From DAISVY01 sp036826635 (GTDB taxonomy: Bacteria > Zixibacteria > MSB-5A5 > GN15 > FEB-12), in assembly GCA_036826635.1 (NCBI GenBank), contig DAISVY010000007.1:124001-188000 (forward strand): a DNA stretch of 64,000 nt, written 5' to 3'. Every line of letters starts with the position of its first letter. The first letter of the stretch is position 1. Below are positions 9,395-17,396 of the stretch, in pieces. The notes beneath the pieces were generated by a model. The model was not told the origin of the DNA. It worked only from the letters and a program-made list of their open reading frames with translations, and ran no database searches. The position numbers and the translations under genes were made by a program.

Positions 9395-9989
9395 ACCCGG
9401 ACAATCCTGGGGGATATTCGGCGGTCTGTTCGATCCCGTACATCTCGGCCACCTTGCGTTGGCCCGTAACATTCAAATTATAGCCGGACTCGACGGAGTT
9501 TTGCTGGTACCGGCTTTTGCTCCCCCGCACCGTCGAGAGCAACCGCAGGCCCCGTTTTCGGATCGCATTGATATGATACGCCTGGCTATTGCCGGGTCCG
9601 AGTCTTTCCTGCTCAGCGATATCGAAAAGGACCTTCCCCGGCCGGGTTACACCTTGGGCACGATTCAGGCTCTCAAGAAGCGATATTCCGGGGTAATTCT
9701 TCACTTTATCATGGGGGCGGACAACCTCGATACTTTCGTTAACTGGTATCGGAGTTCGGAACTGCTTGATGAGATTGACCTGTTGGTGGGTCACCGCACC
9801 GGTGCGCCGCCTGAAATCCCGGCGGAGTTGTCGGCCGGCCGCGTCAGGATGCTTGACACCGAACTGGTCGATATTTCTTCGACCCTGGTGCGGGAGGCGG
9901 TCCGTCGCGGTGCCGGGGCGGAGGAGTTGTCGCGGATGGTTCCTCGACCGGTAGCCGATTACATTTGTGAAAAGAAGCTGTACTTATGA
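9381..9989 (+). CDS. nadD: nicotinate-nucleotide adenylyltransferase NadD
   Basis: Cytosolic enzyme of NAD synthesis that adenylates nicotinate mononucleotide. 202 residues. The nucleotidyltransferase signature GLFDPVHLGHLALA lies at about residues 15-28 (GxFDPxHxGH), and the C-terminal ISSTLVRE motif at about 172-179. The ATG at 9381 lies inside the end of bamD. The stop overlaps the start of polA by 4 bases (ATGA), so the gene is translationally coupled on both sides. Length is normal for bacterial NadD. Confidence 0.93.
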   Translation: MPVPEPGQSWGIFGGLFDPVHLGHLALARNIQIIAGLDGVLLVPAFAPPHRREQPQAPFSDRIDMIRLAIAGSESFLLSDIEKDLPRPGYTLGTIQALKKRYSGVILHFIMGADNLDTFVNWYRSSELLDEIDLLVGHRTGAPPEIPAELSAGRVRMLDTELVDISSTLVREAVRRGAGAEELSRMVPRPVADYICEKKLYL

Positions 9990-12706
9990 GTGATTCACGA
10001 CCACGCATGTACCTGGTCGACGGTTCGGCGCTTTTCTATCGCGCCTATTTCGCTTTTATTCGCAATCCTCTGATCAATTCCAAAGGTGAAAATACTTCGG
10101 CCACTTTCGGGTTGATCAACTCTTTGCTCAAAATAATACGCGAAGAACAGCCGGACTATTTTGCCGTTGTTTTCGATACCAAAGCACCGACCTTCAGACA
10201 CGAGCGTTATCCCGAGTACAAATCCACCCGGGCCAAAATGCCCGACGATCTGGTGGCGCAATTGCCGCGTATTCGGCAGGCCGTGACGGCCATGAATATC
10301 GCTTCTTATGAAATGCCCGGCTTCGAGGCCGATGACGTCATTGGCACAATCGCCGTTCGAGCGGCCCGCGAGGGATTCCGGGTTTGGTGTGTGACCGGCG
10401 ACAAAGATTATTTTCAACTCGTTTCGGAGAACATCGGAATATACAACCCCCGCAAAGTGACCGATACACCGGATAAAATGGGGCCCGAAGAAGTCAGGGA
10501 AAAGTTCGGTGTTTATCCTGAACGGGTGATCGACAAACTGGCTCTGATGGGTGACAGTTCGGACAATGTGCCCGGCGTGCCGGGGGTAGGTACTAAAACC
10601 GCGGATAAGTTGCTTGAGGAGTTCGGGTCGCTTGAGGCCGTGTTGGAAAATACGGAGAAGATCACAGCCAAAGGGCTGAGACAGAAGATAGCCAATAATG
10701 TCGATCTGGCGCGCCTCTCGAAAGAATTGGTGACTATCGATACCAATGTGCCGATTGAAATCGATTTAGATGATCTCAAGCGCCGTGAACCCGATTACGA
10801 AGCGATCAAGGCTCTTTGTCTGGAACTGGAATTCACCGCGCTTCTGAAACAGTTTCTTCCGAACGAAAGCGGTGACCTTGCGAAGGATGAGAAAGCGGCC
10901 GAGGAATCGAATTACCGCACGGTGACCTCGATAGAAGAGTTGAAAGAACTGGTTGCCTCGCTCGGCCGGTCCCGGGAAATAGCCGTGGATACCGAGACTA
11001 CTTCTCTGAATGCTCTTCAGGCGGAACTGGTCGGTGTGTCGTTAACGGATCGCGCCCGGGCCGGCTGGTATATTCCCCTGGCTCACACCGGCGAGCCGGA
11101 AAGCAATTTGCCGCGGGAAGAGGCTCTGGAGCTTCTGCGCGGCTTGTTGGAAAATCCAAAGGTCCAGAAATTCGGACAGAACATTAAGTACGATCTGGAA
11201 GTGCTTCATCGCTGTGATATAGACATCGATCCGATTTCATTTGACACCATGCTGGCTTCGTACGTGCTGGACCCATCGGCTCATCGACACTCGCTGGACT
11301 TTTTGGCCCTGAAACATTTCGACTATCGAATGCAACCCATCACGGAGTTGATCGGTAGTGGCAAGGGACAGACGACGTTCGATACCGTCCCGGTCGATAA
11401 GGCCGGCTACTACGCCGCCGAGGATGCCGATTTTACTTTTCGTCTGCGGGCCGTGCAGGCGCCGTCGCTTGACGATTACGAGTTGAATAATCTGTATTAC
11501 AATATCGAACTGCCGCTGATCAAAGTGCTGGCCGCGATGGAAGAGGCCGGTATTCGCGTGGACCACAAGTTCCTGGGTTCGCTATCGGTGAAAATGGAGA
11601 AGAAACTGACCCGGGTAGAAAAGGAAATTTATAAAATCGCCGGTGGTGAATTCAATATCAATTCCACGCAACAGCTTTCTCACGTGTTGTTCGACAAGCT
11701 GGGTCTGCCGCACAAGGGGAAGACGGCCAAGAAAACGGGGTATTCAACCGACGTGCGTGTTCTCGAAGAACTGACCTCGTTGCATGAATTCCCCGGTCTC
11801 GTTTTGGAGTATCGTCGCCTGAGCAAACTCAAGAGCACATACATCGACGCCATTCCTCGTTTGATAAACCCGGAAACGGGTCGGGTGCATACATCGTTCA
11901 ACCAGGCGGTTGCGGCAACCGGGCGGCTGTCGTCGACCGATCCCAACCTTCAGAATATCCCCGTTCGCACCGAGGAGGGGCGCGAAATCCGCAAAGCGTT
12001 TGTGGCCCGTAACGCCGGGTATGTTTTGCTGACCGCCGATTATTCACAGATAGAGCTTCGTGTGCTGGCGCACTATTCGGATGACGCCGGACTTATACAG
12101 GCTTTCAAAGAGGGTGAAGATATTCACGCCCGGACCGCGGCCGAAGTGTACGGCGTGGGTTTGGACGAGGTTACACCGGAGATGCGGCGTGTCGCCAAAA
12201 CGACCAATTTTGCCGTCATTTACGGAGTGTCGGCCTATGGTTTGTCGCAGCAGACGGATATGGGAGTCGAGGAAGCCCGGACGTTTATCGATACGTACTT
12301 TGCGCGTTATCCCGGAATCCGGAAATATATGGACAGCACGATCGCATCGGCCCGCGAAAAGGGATTTGTTACGACCATGTTCAACCGGCGTCGGTATCTT
12401 CCCGAGATCAACGAAAAGAACCGCAATGTCCGTCAGTTTGCCGAACGCACGGCTATCAATACCCCTATTCAGGGAACTTCAGCCGATATTATCAAACGCG
12501 CCATGCTCAGGATTTATGACGGCATGAAGTCGATGCGTTCGCAGATGGTGCTTCAGGTACACGACGAATTGGTTTTCGATGTTCACCGGGACGAATTGAA
12601 GCAGATGCAGGAACTGGTTCGGGACGGCATGGAAAAGGCGGTCAAGCTGAAAGTCCCGGTGGTGGCCGACATGGGGGTAGGGGAGAACTGGCTGGAAGCC
12701 AAGTAG
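9986..12706 (+). CDS. polA: DNA polymerase I
   Basis: Repair and Okazaki-fragment polymerase. 906 residues with all three domains: 5' nuclease (about 1-290, with FEADDVIGT and SSDNVPGVPGVG), 3'-5' proofreading exonuclease (about 310-500; DTETTS near 335, KFGQNIKYDLE, YYAAEDADFT, so the acidic residues are present and proofreading is probably active), and polymerase (about 510-906). Motif A is LTADYSQIELRVLAH near 683, motif B RRVAKTTNFAVIYG near 735, motif C QVHDELVFD near 856. In motif B the residue after the conserved Phe is Ala where E. coli and Taq have Gly. Starts by 4-base overlap with nadD. Followed by 81 bases without a gene. Confidence 0.96.
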   Translation: MSDSRPRMYLVDGSALFYRAYFAFIRNPLINSKGENTSATFGLINSLLKIIREEQPDYFAVVFDTKAPTFRHERYPEYKSTRAKMPDDLVAQLPRIRQAVTAMNIASYEMPGFEADDVIGTIAVRAAREGFRVWCVTGDKDYFQLVSENIGIYNPRKVTDTPDKMGPEEVREKFGVYPERVIDKLALMGDSSDNVPGVPGVGTKTADKLLEEFGSLEAVLENTEKITAKGLRQKIANNVDLARLSKELVTIDTNVPIEIDLDDLKRREPDYEAIKALCLELEFTALLKQFLPNESGDLAKDEKAAEESNYRTVTSIEELKELVASLGRSREIAVDTETTSLNALQAELVGVSLTDRARAGWYIPLAHTGEPESNLPREEALELLRGLLENPKVQKFGQNIKYDLEVLHRCDIDIDPISFDTMLASYVLDPSAHRHSLDFLALKHFDYRMQPITELIGSGKGQTTFDTVPVDKAGYYAAEDADFTFRLRAVQAPSLDDYELNNLYYNIELPLIKVLAAMEEAGIRVDHKFLGSLSVKMEKKLTRVEKEIYKIAGGEFNINSTQQLSHVLFDKLGLPHKGKTAKKTGYSTDVRVLEELTSLHEFPGLVLEYRRLSKLKSTYIDAIPRLINPETGRVHTSFNQAVAATGRLSSTDPNLQNIPVRTEEGREIRKAFVARNAGYVLLTADYSQIELRVLAHYSDDAGLIQAFKEGEDIHARTAAEVYGVGLDEVTPEMRRVAKTTNFAVIYGVSAYGLSQQTDMGVEEARTFIDTYFARYPGIRKYMDSTIASAREKGFVTTMFNRRRYLPEINEKNRNVRQFAERTAINTPIQGTSADIIKRAMLRIYDGMKSMRSQMVLQVHDELVFDVHRDELKQMQELVRDGMEKAVKLKVPVVADMGVGENWLEAK

Positions 12707-12751
12707 ACGGTGCGTTGCAAGGGGGCTGTGCCCGGGAGCGCTTCGCCCGGC

Positions 12752-12780
12752 TTGTTATTTATTCGTTAATATGCTTTATT
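12752..12780 (+). promoter_or_regulatory. putative promoter of coaE
   Basis: TTGTTA (12752-12757), 17-base spacer, TTTATT (12775-12780). Each box matches 4 of 6 consensus bases. The expected transcription start coincides with the coaE ATG at 12788, which lacks a Shine-Dalgarno. Confidence 0.3.
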
Positions 12781-12787
12781 TCCAATT

Positions 12788-13381
12788 ATGGTTATAGGTC
12801 TGACCGGGCAGATAGGCGCGGGCAAAACAGCGGCCGCAAAAATTCTGGCCGGTTTCGGTGCAACGGTGATCGACGCCGACCGGATCGGTCATGAAGTCGT
12901 GGATGGATCGCCCGCCCTTAGGAAACAGTTGGCGCGTGCGTTCGGCAATCAAATTCTCGACGGGAACGGTCGGGTCCGACGTAAGAAACTCGCCGCGGTG
13001 GCTTTTGCCGATGAAGCCGGAAAAGAAAAGCTCAACCGACTGGTACACCCTCATTTGTTGCGGGAACTTCGCAAACAGGTCCGCCGGGTCGTTCGTTCCG
13101 GTCGGGTAGCGGTGATCGACGCGGCTTTGCTTCTGTACTGGAACATGGACGATGAAGTCGACTGTGTGCTGGTGATACACACTTCACGCCGTCGCCGTTT
13201 GGCGCGTATGGCCGAGCGGGGAATCTCTGCGGTCGATGCTTTAGCTCGCGAGAAAGCCCAGCTTCGATATGAAGAATTCCGGCGCCGGGCCGACGTGCTG
13301 TTGCTGAACAACGGCAGCAAGGAAGACCTGAAAAGAAAACTGAAAACCGTTTGGGGAAAACTTACCGCCGGGCTGACTTGA
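12788..13381 (+). CDS. coaE: dephospho-CoA kinase CoaE
   Basis: Catalyses the last step of coenzyme A synthesis, phosphorylating dephospho-CoA at the 3' hydroxyl. 197 residues. P-loop GLTGQIGAGKT at residues 4-14, then VIDADRIGHEVV (substrate-binding Asp pair) at about 27-38, and LNRLVHPHL near 85. The C-terminal helices (RRADVLLLNNGS) complete the kinase fold. Length is normal. It stands between polA and the transketolase with short gaps (81 and 49 bases). The ATG has no Shine-Dalgarno and a promoter-like sequence ends eight bases upstream. Confidence 0.92.
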   Translation: MVIGLTGQIGAGKTAAAKILAGFGATVIDADRIGHEVVDGSPALRKQLARAFGNQILDGNGRVRRKKLAAVAFADEAGKEKLNRLVHPHLLRELRKQVRRVVRSGRVAVIDAALLLYWNMDDEVDCVLVIHTSRRRRLARMAERGISAVDALAREKAQLRYEEFRRRADVLLLNNGSKEDLKRKLKTVWGKLTAGLT

Positions 13382-13430
13382 CCGGCAGGCGTTTTTTTTA
13401 CATCGGGCGGTCAGAATATCGGGTGAATCT

Positions 13431-15443
13431 GTGCCTCTTATTGATTCGAGAACCAACCGGATAATCCGTGAATACAATGTCAAGCAACTGGTCGAACGGG
13501 CCAATTACATGCGTGGTCTGAACGAAACGGCCCTGTGTTCGGCCGGCTCGGGGCATTCCGGGGGAACGCTGGGCGTGATGGACCTCTGCGCCGCTCTTTA
13601 CCTTCGGGTGGCGCGCCATGATCCGAAAGAACCGTTCTGGCCCGACCGTGACCGCATTATCTGGTCGGCCGGTCACAAGGCTCCCGCTTTATATACTTCA
13701 CTGGCCGTGTCCGGGTATTTCCCGGAAAGGGAGCTGATGAAACTGCGCATGCTCGGTTCACCGTTTCAGGGTCACCCGCACTGGCGCGATCTGGCCGGGG
13801 TGGAATTTTCCACCGGTTCGCTGGGGCAGGGGTTGTCTCTGGCGGTCGGCGTGGCTCTGGCGGCGAAGATGGACCAAAAGGAGCATCGCGTCTTTGTCAT
13901 TTGTTCCGACGGAGAACAGCAGGAGGGGTCGATATGGGAGGCCGCTATGGCGGCTGCGGCTTACGGTCTCGACAATCTGATAGTCATCGTTGATAAGAAT
14001 CGTCTTCAGATCGACGGCGAGGTCGATAAGGTAATGCCCATTGATTCTCTGGTAGAAAAATATCGGGCTTTCAACTGGGAGATGGTCGAAGTTGACGGCC
14101 ATGACATGGGGGACATCGTTACTAAGCTGGAGCGGGCTCGTAATCACAACGAAACCGGCCGTCCGATGGTTCTGATTGGTCATACGAATAAAGGACGAGG
14201 CGTTTCGTTCATGGAAAACGTTGTCGGGTGGCACGGCAAAGCCCCCAACCGTGAACAACTGGATCAGGTGTTGGAAGAATTGAATCTCAAGGGTACGATT
14301 GCGGTCGACGATCTGCTGTCGTACGGTCGGGAATACCTGGTTTCGGTCAACGCTTCGATAGATTCGGGCATGCCGGAGTTTTCCCGAAATTACTGGTGGA
14401 ATGCTTCCGCGCGCATGACTGTCGAGATGGAACCGACCCGGAAAGGGTTCGGCCGGGCTCTCGACAAATATGGTGACGACGAACGGATTGTTTGTCTGGG
14501 GGCTGATATTTCGGACTCCATTTGTATTTCGGATTTTTACCGGAATCATCCCGAGCGGAAACACCGTTTTATCTCGGTGGGGATTGCCGAGCAGAACGCG
14601 ACCACTATTGCGGCCGGGTTGGCCAAAGAAGGGAAAATCCCCGTGTTCGGCACTTACGGTGTGTTTGCCTCGGCTCGTAATCTTGACCAGTTGCGCGTTT
14701 CGGTTTGCTATGGGAATCTTAATGTTTTAGTAGCCGGGGCGCACGGCGGAATATCGGTGGGACCGGACGGAGCCACTCATCAGGAACTTGAAGCCATGTT
14801 CCAGATCGCCGGGCTGCCCAATATGCACCTGGGTGTCCCCTGTGATGCCGTAGAAACCGAGAAAATGACCAGGGCCTTTCTGCAGGAAGTCGAGGGGCCG
14901 AAATACCTGCGTTTCGCCCGTGAGGCCACTCCCGTGATTACGTCGCCGCAGAGTCCGTTCATTTTTGGTGAAGGGAATATCTTCCGATTCCGGGAACCGG
15001 CAGATCGTTTGACTAACGCTTTCGAAATTTCGCCGGCTTCCGGGTACATTGACGAGGGGGAGGATCTGACCATCATTTCCTGTGGTCCGGAAACAGCCGA
15101 AGCCGTCCGGGCAGCTTTCATTCTTAAAACGGAATACGATATCGAGACCAGAGTATTGCACCTTCACACGGTCAAACCGCTTGATCGGTCGGCTATCGTG
15201 CGGGCGGCCGCCGAGACGGGGGCTGTTATTACGGCCGAGGAACATCAGGTGGGTGGTCTGGGCTTTCGCGTGGCGGCGGTCATTGCCTCGGAGGCGTCCC
15301 TTCGGGATAAGCAAGTGTCCTTTGCCATGATCGGAGTGGAAGATCGTTTCGGTGAATCCGGTCAGCCCTGGCAGTTGATCAAGGCCTTCGGTCTGGCGGC
15401 GGAGCATATCGCGGCCAAAGCCAAAACAATACTGAAATTGTAA
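13431..15443 (+). CDS. tkt: transketolase, single chain
   Basis: Thiamine-diphosphate enzyme of the non-oxidative pentose phosphate pathway, moving two-carbon units between sugars. 670 residues starting at GTG 13431. N-terminal ThDP-binding half: GSGHSGGTLG at about 40-49, FSTGSLGQGLS, and CSDGEQQEGS near 157-166 (SDGE replaces the more usual GDGE). Central pyrimidine-binding domain with VGIAEQNATTIAAGLA around 385, and a C-terminal transketolase domain (EEHQVGGLG, ERFGESGQPW-like end). The order resembles the split archaeal/thermophile TktA+TktB joined into one protein. Function in carbon metabolism is well supported; 1-deoxyxylulose-5-phosphate synthase is unlikely from the sequence. Confidence 0.9.
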   Translation: MPLIDSRTNRIIREYNVKQLVERANYMRGLNETALCSAGSGHSGGTLGVMDLCAALYLRVARHDPKEPFWPDRDRIIWSAGHKAPALYTSLAVSGYFPERELMKLRMLGSPFQGHPHWRDLAGVEFSTGSLGQGLSLAVGVALAAKMDQKEHRVFVICSDGEQQEGSIWEAAMAAAAYGLDNLIVIVDKNRLQIDGEVDKVMPIDSLVEKYRAFNWEMVEVDGHDMGDIVTKLERARNHNETGRPMVLIGHTNKGRGVSFMENVVGWHGKAPNREQLDQVLEELNLKGTIAVDDLLSYGREYLVSVNASIDSGMPEFSRNYWWNASARMTVEMEPTRKGFGRALDKYGDDERIVCLGADISDSICISDFYRNHPERKHRFISVGIAEQNATTIAAGLAKEGKIPVFGTYGVFASARNLDQLRVSVCYGNLNVLVAGAHGGISVGPDGATHQELEAMFQIAGLPNMHLGVPCDAVETEKMTRAFLQEVEGPKYLRFAREATPVITSPQSPFIFGEGNIFRFREPADRLTNAFEISPASGYIDEGEDLTIISCGPETAEAVRAAFILKTEYDIETRVLHLHTVKPLDRSAIVRAAAETGAVITAEEHQVGGLGFRVAAVIASEASLRDKQVSFAMIGVEDRFGESGQPWQLIKAFGLAAEHIAAKAKTILKL

Positions 15444-15455
15444 ATACGTAACCCG

Positions 15456-15537
15456 AACAAAAAAGATAAAAGCCGCATAGAGATTATTGCGGATCGCATC
15501 TTCGAGATCACGGGAGTTCTGTTCGACCTTTTTTGTT
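15456..15537 (+). other. structured intergenic segment upstream of the NlpC/P60 gene
   Basis: AACAAAAAAG (15456-15465) and CTTTTTTGTT (15528-15537) are perfect complements enclosing two smaller hairpins: CCGCA/TGCGG (about 15473-15492) and ATCT/AGAT. On RNA this could be a three-stem fold. It could be the tkt terminator or a leader element. The outer stem is AT-only, so confidence is low. Confidence 0.3.
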
Positions 15538-15570
15538 GCGCGGAGTCGTTCGGAAGAGCAACATTGCGTC

Positions 15571-16368
15571 GTGAAGTACGCCTGGGTGACAACTAATCTT
15601 CTGGATATGCGGAGCAGACCGAGTGTGCAGGGGGAGCGCGTCAACCAACTCCTGTTCGGTGAGACCGTAAAGATAACTTCGTCGCGTGGCGGATATTGCC
15701 GGGTGGAACAGGCGGATAAGTATGCCGGATGGGCGGACAGCCGGTTTCTTCGGCCTGTGACCGGACGGGAAGCGGAGCAATATCGGCGGCACCTCAACGG
15801 TGTGGTGGCTGTTGCCGAGGCGCGCGTATACGATCAGACGTCGGGCCGCAGTGTCCCGCCCCATTTTGCCTATTTCGGTACTCCCCTGTGGATCAGCCCC
15901 GGTCCGAAAGGTTTTACGATCGGTCGTCTGCCGGATGGCTCCCGACTTTTGTTCAGACAGAAACAAATTCGGCCTTTCGAAAAAAGAAAGAACGTTCCGG
16001 TGAGTCCGGTTAAACTGATTGCTCAGGCCGGGAAATTTCTTGGCGTGCCCTATCTTTGGGGTGGAATAACACCGGCGGGTTTCGATTGCTCCGGGATGGT
16101 TCAGGCGGTTTTTCGCAGCTTCGGCATCTTTTTACCTCGGGATACGAAAGATCAGATCAGCGTTGGCCGCAAGGTCGAACGTAGTGATATCCGAGCGGGT
16201 GATCTCTTGTTTTTCAAGCGGCACGTCGCTCTGGCTGTCGGCAAAGACCGGATTATACACGCCTCGGTCGGCGGGGGCGGGGTTCGCATCAACTCGCTCA
16301 AAGCGACCGGGAACGATTACCGTGAAGATCTCGACCGTGACTTCGTCACCGCCAGGAGGATCCTGTGA
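15571..16368 (+). CDS. SH3-domain NlpC/P60 endopeptidase (YkfC-like)
   Basis: Probable gamma-D-glutamyl-L-diamino-acid endopeptidase acting on muropeptides. About 265 residues from GTG 15571; the open frame extends back to a TTG at 15487, but those 28 residues look non-coding. Bacterial SH3 units occupy about residues 1-140 (NLLDMRSRPS, ETVKITSS, YAGWADSRFL). The NlpC/P60 domain follows, with GVPYLWGG, catalytic Cys in GFDCSGM near 174, His in KRHVALAVG near 217 and a third His in RIIHAS near 229. No signal peptide is visible, which fits cytosolic processing of recycled peptides as in Bacillus YkfC. The stop overlaps the epimerase start (GTGA), so the two are coupled, as in ykfB/ykfC. Confidence 0.85.
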   Translation: MKYAWVTTNLLDMRSRPSVQGERVNQLLFGETVKITSSRGGYCRVEQADKYAGWADSRFLRPVTGREAEQYRRHLNGVVAVAEARVYDQTSGRSVPPHFAYFGTPLWISPGPKGFTIGRLPDGSRLLFRQKQIRPFEKRKNVPVSPVKLIAQAGKFLGVPYLWGGITPAGFDCSGMVQAVFRSFGIFLPRDTKDQISVGRKVERSDIRAGDLLFFKRHVALAVGKDRIIHASVGGGGVRINSLKATGNDYREDLDRDFVTARRIL

Positions 16369-17396
16369 TCGACGTGAAGACCGTTAAGGTATCGCTGCCG
16401 CTCAAGACTACCTTTGCCGTGTCAAAGGGCGGGACAGACGAGAAAACGAACCTGCTGGCCATTCTCAACAATCGTTACGCCGGCGAGGCCGCATCCTCGG
16501 TGTATTATGGTCCGACCGTCGAGCAGATCCATAGAGATTTGAAACGGGGAATCGCCAACCTCAAGCGCCGGAAGAAACTCGATTTCGCGGCTCTGGAGGC
16601 TATCAACAGGTACAAGATAAATGCTATCGCTCGCTCGGCGCTGATGGCTATGGTGGTCAATTATCTTTCCGGTGAAAGCGGCCGCTATCCCTGGGAGATT
16701 CTCAGCCTTGGCACCCCGGTCGGGATAAAGAATTCCATTACGATCAGCATTGACGAACCGAACGAAGTAATCGCGTCGATCCGGGCCAGTGATTTTCCGA
16801 TTGTTAAAGTCAAAATGGGCGGGGATCACGACAGCGAACTGCTGAAGAAACTGAAAAGTATCGACAACAAGGAAATCCGGGTCGACGCCAACGGCGGATG
16901 GTCGTGTGAACGAGCCGAGGAGATGATTTTTTATCTGCATCGGTTGGGCGTGTGTATCATCGAGCAACCGACCGACGAGCAACACGTTCATGATTGGCCG
17001 CATCTCAAGGGTAAAACCGAAGGAGTGGAACTGATACAGGACGAAGGACTCAATACGATTGAAGATTACAGGAAGTACTCGGAGTTCTTCGACGGAGTGA
17101 ACATCAAGATGGAGAAAAGCGGGGGTATTCTGGAAGCAATCAGGATTGCCCGGGAAGCTCGCCAGGACAACAAGAAAGTGATGCTTGGCTGTATGGTGCA
17201 GTCATCGGTCGGCATTGCTCAGTCGGTTTATATGTCATCGCTGGCCGACTATCATGACCTGGATGCTCCGCAGTTGCTCGTGGATGATATCGCCGCCGGT
17301 ATTATATACGACCGCGATACGATCCATGTAGACCGCGAGATTATCGGCGGGCCGTCGCTCAAACGAGATGTGCTGGAAAAATACATCAAGGATTAA
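16365..17396 (+). CDS. dipeptide epimerase (L-Ala-D/L-Glu type, enolase superfamily)
   Basis: Enolase-superfamily enzyme that probably epimerises L-Ala-D-Glu released from murein peptides to L-Ala-L-Glu. 343 residues. The catalytic layout is complete: KVKM near residue 147 (KxK base), metal ligands Asp in VDANGG near 172, Glu in IIEQPT near 197, Asp in IQDEG near 224, and Lys in NIKMEKSGG near 247. A C-terminal MLGCMVQSSVG segment matches the GCMxE-type loop of the family, with Gln in place of the common Glu. GTG start with a strong AGGAGG five bases upstream. Coupled to the NlpC/P60 gene; the amidase gene begins inside its 3' end. The exact dipeptide substrate is inferred from context. Confidence 0.85.
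   Translation: MIDVKTVKVSLPLKTTFAVSKGGTDEKTNLLAILNNRYAGEAASSVYYGPTVEQIHRDLKRGIANLKRRKKLDFAALEAINRYKINAIARSALMAMVVNYLSGESGRYPWEILSLGTPVGIKNSITISIDEPNEVIASIRASDFPIVKVKMGGDHDSELLKKLKSIDNKEIRVDANGGWSCERAEEMIFYLHRLGVCIIEQPTDEQHVHDWPHLKGKTEGVELIQDEGLNTIEDYRKYSEFFDGVNIKMEKSGGILEAIRIAREARQDNKKVMLGCMVQSSVGIAQSVYMSSLADYHDLDAPQLLVDDIAAGIIYDRDTIHVDREIIGGPSLKRDVLEKYIKD

Noticed and set aside
8462..9472. 336-residue minus-strand ORF
   Set aside because: Opposite bamD and the start of nadD; not coding.
14727..15797. 356-residue minus-strand ORF
   Set aside because: Crosses from the transketolase gene into the NlpC/P60 gene on the opposite strand and resembles no family.
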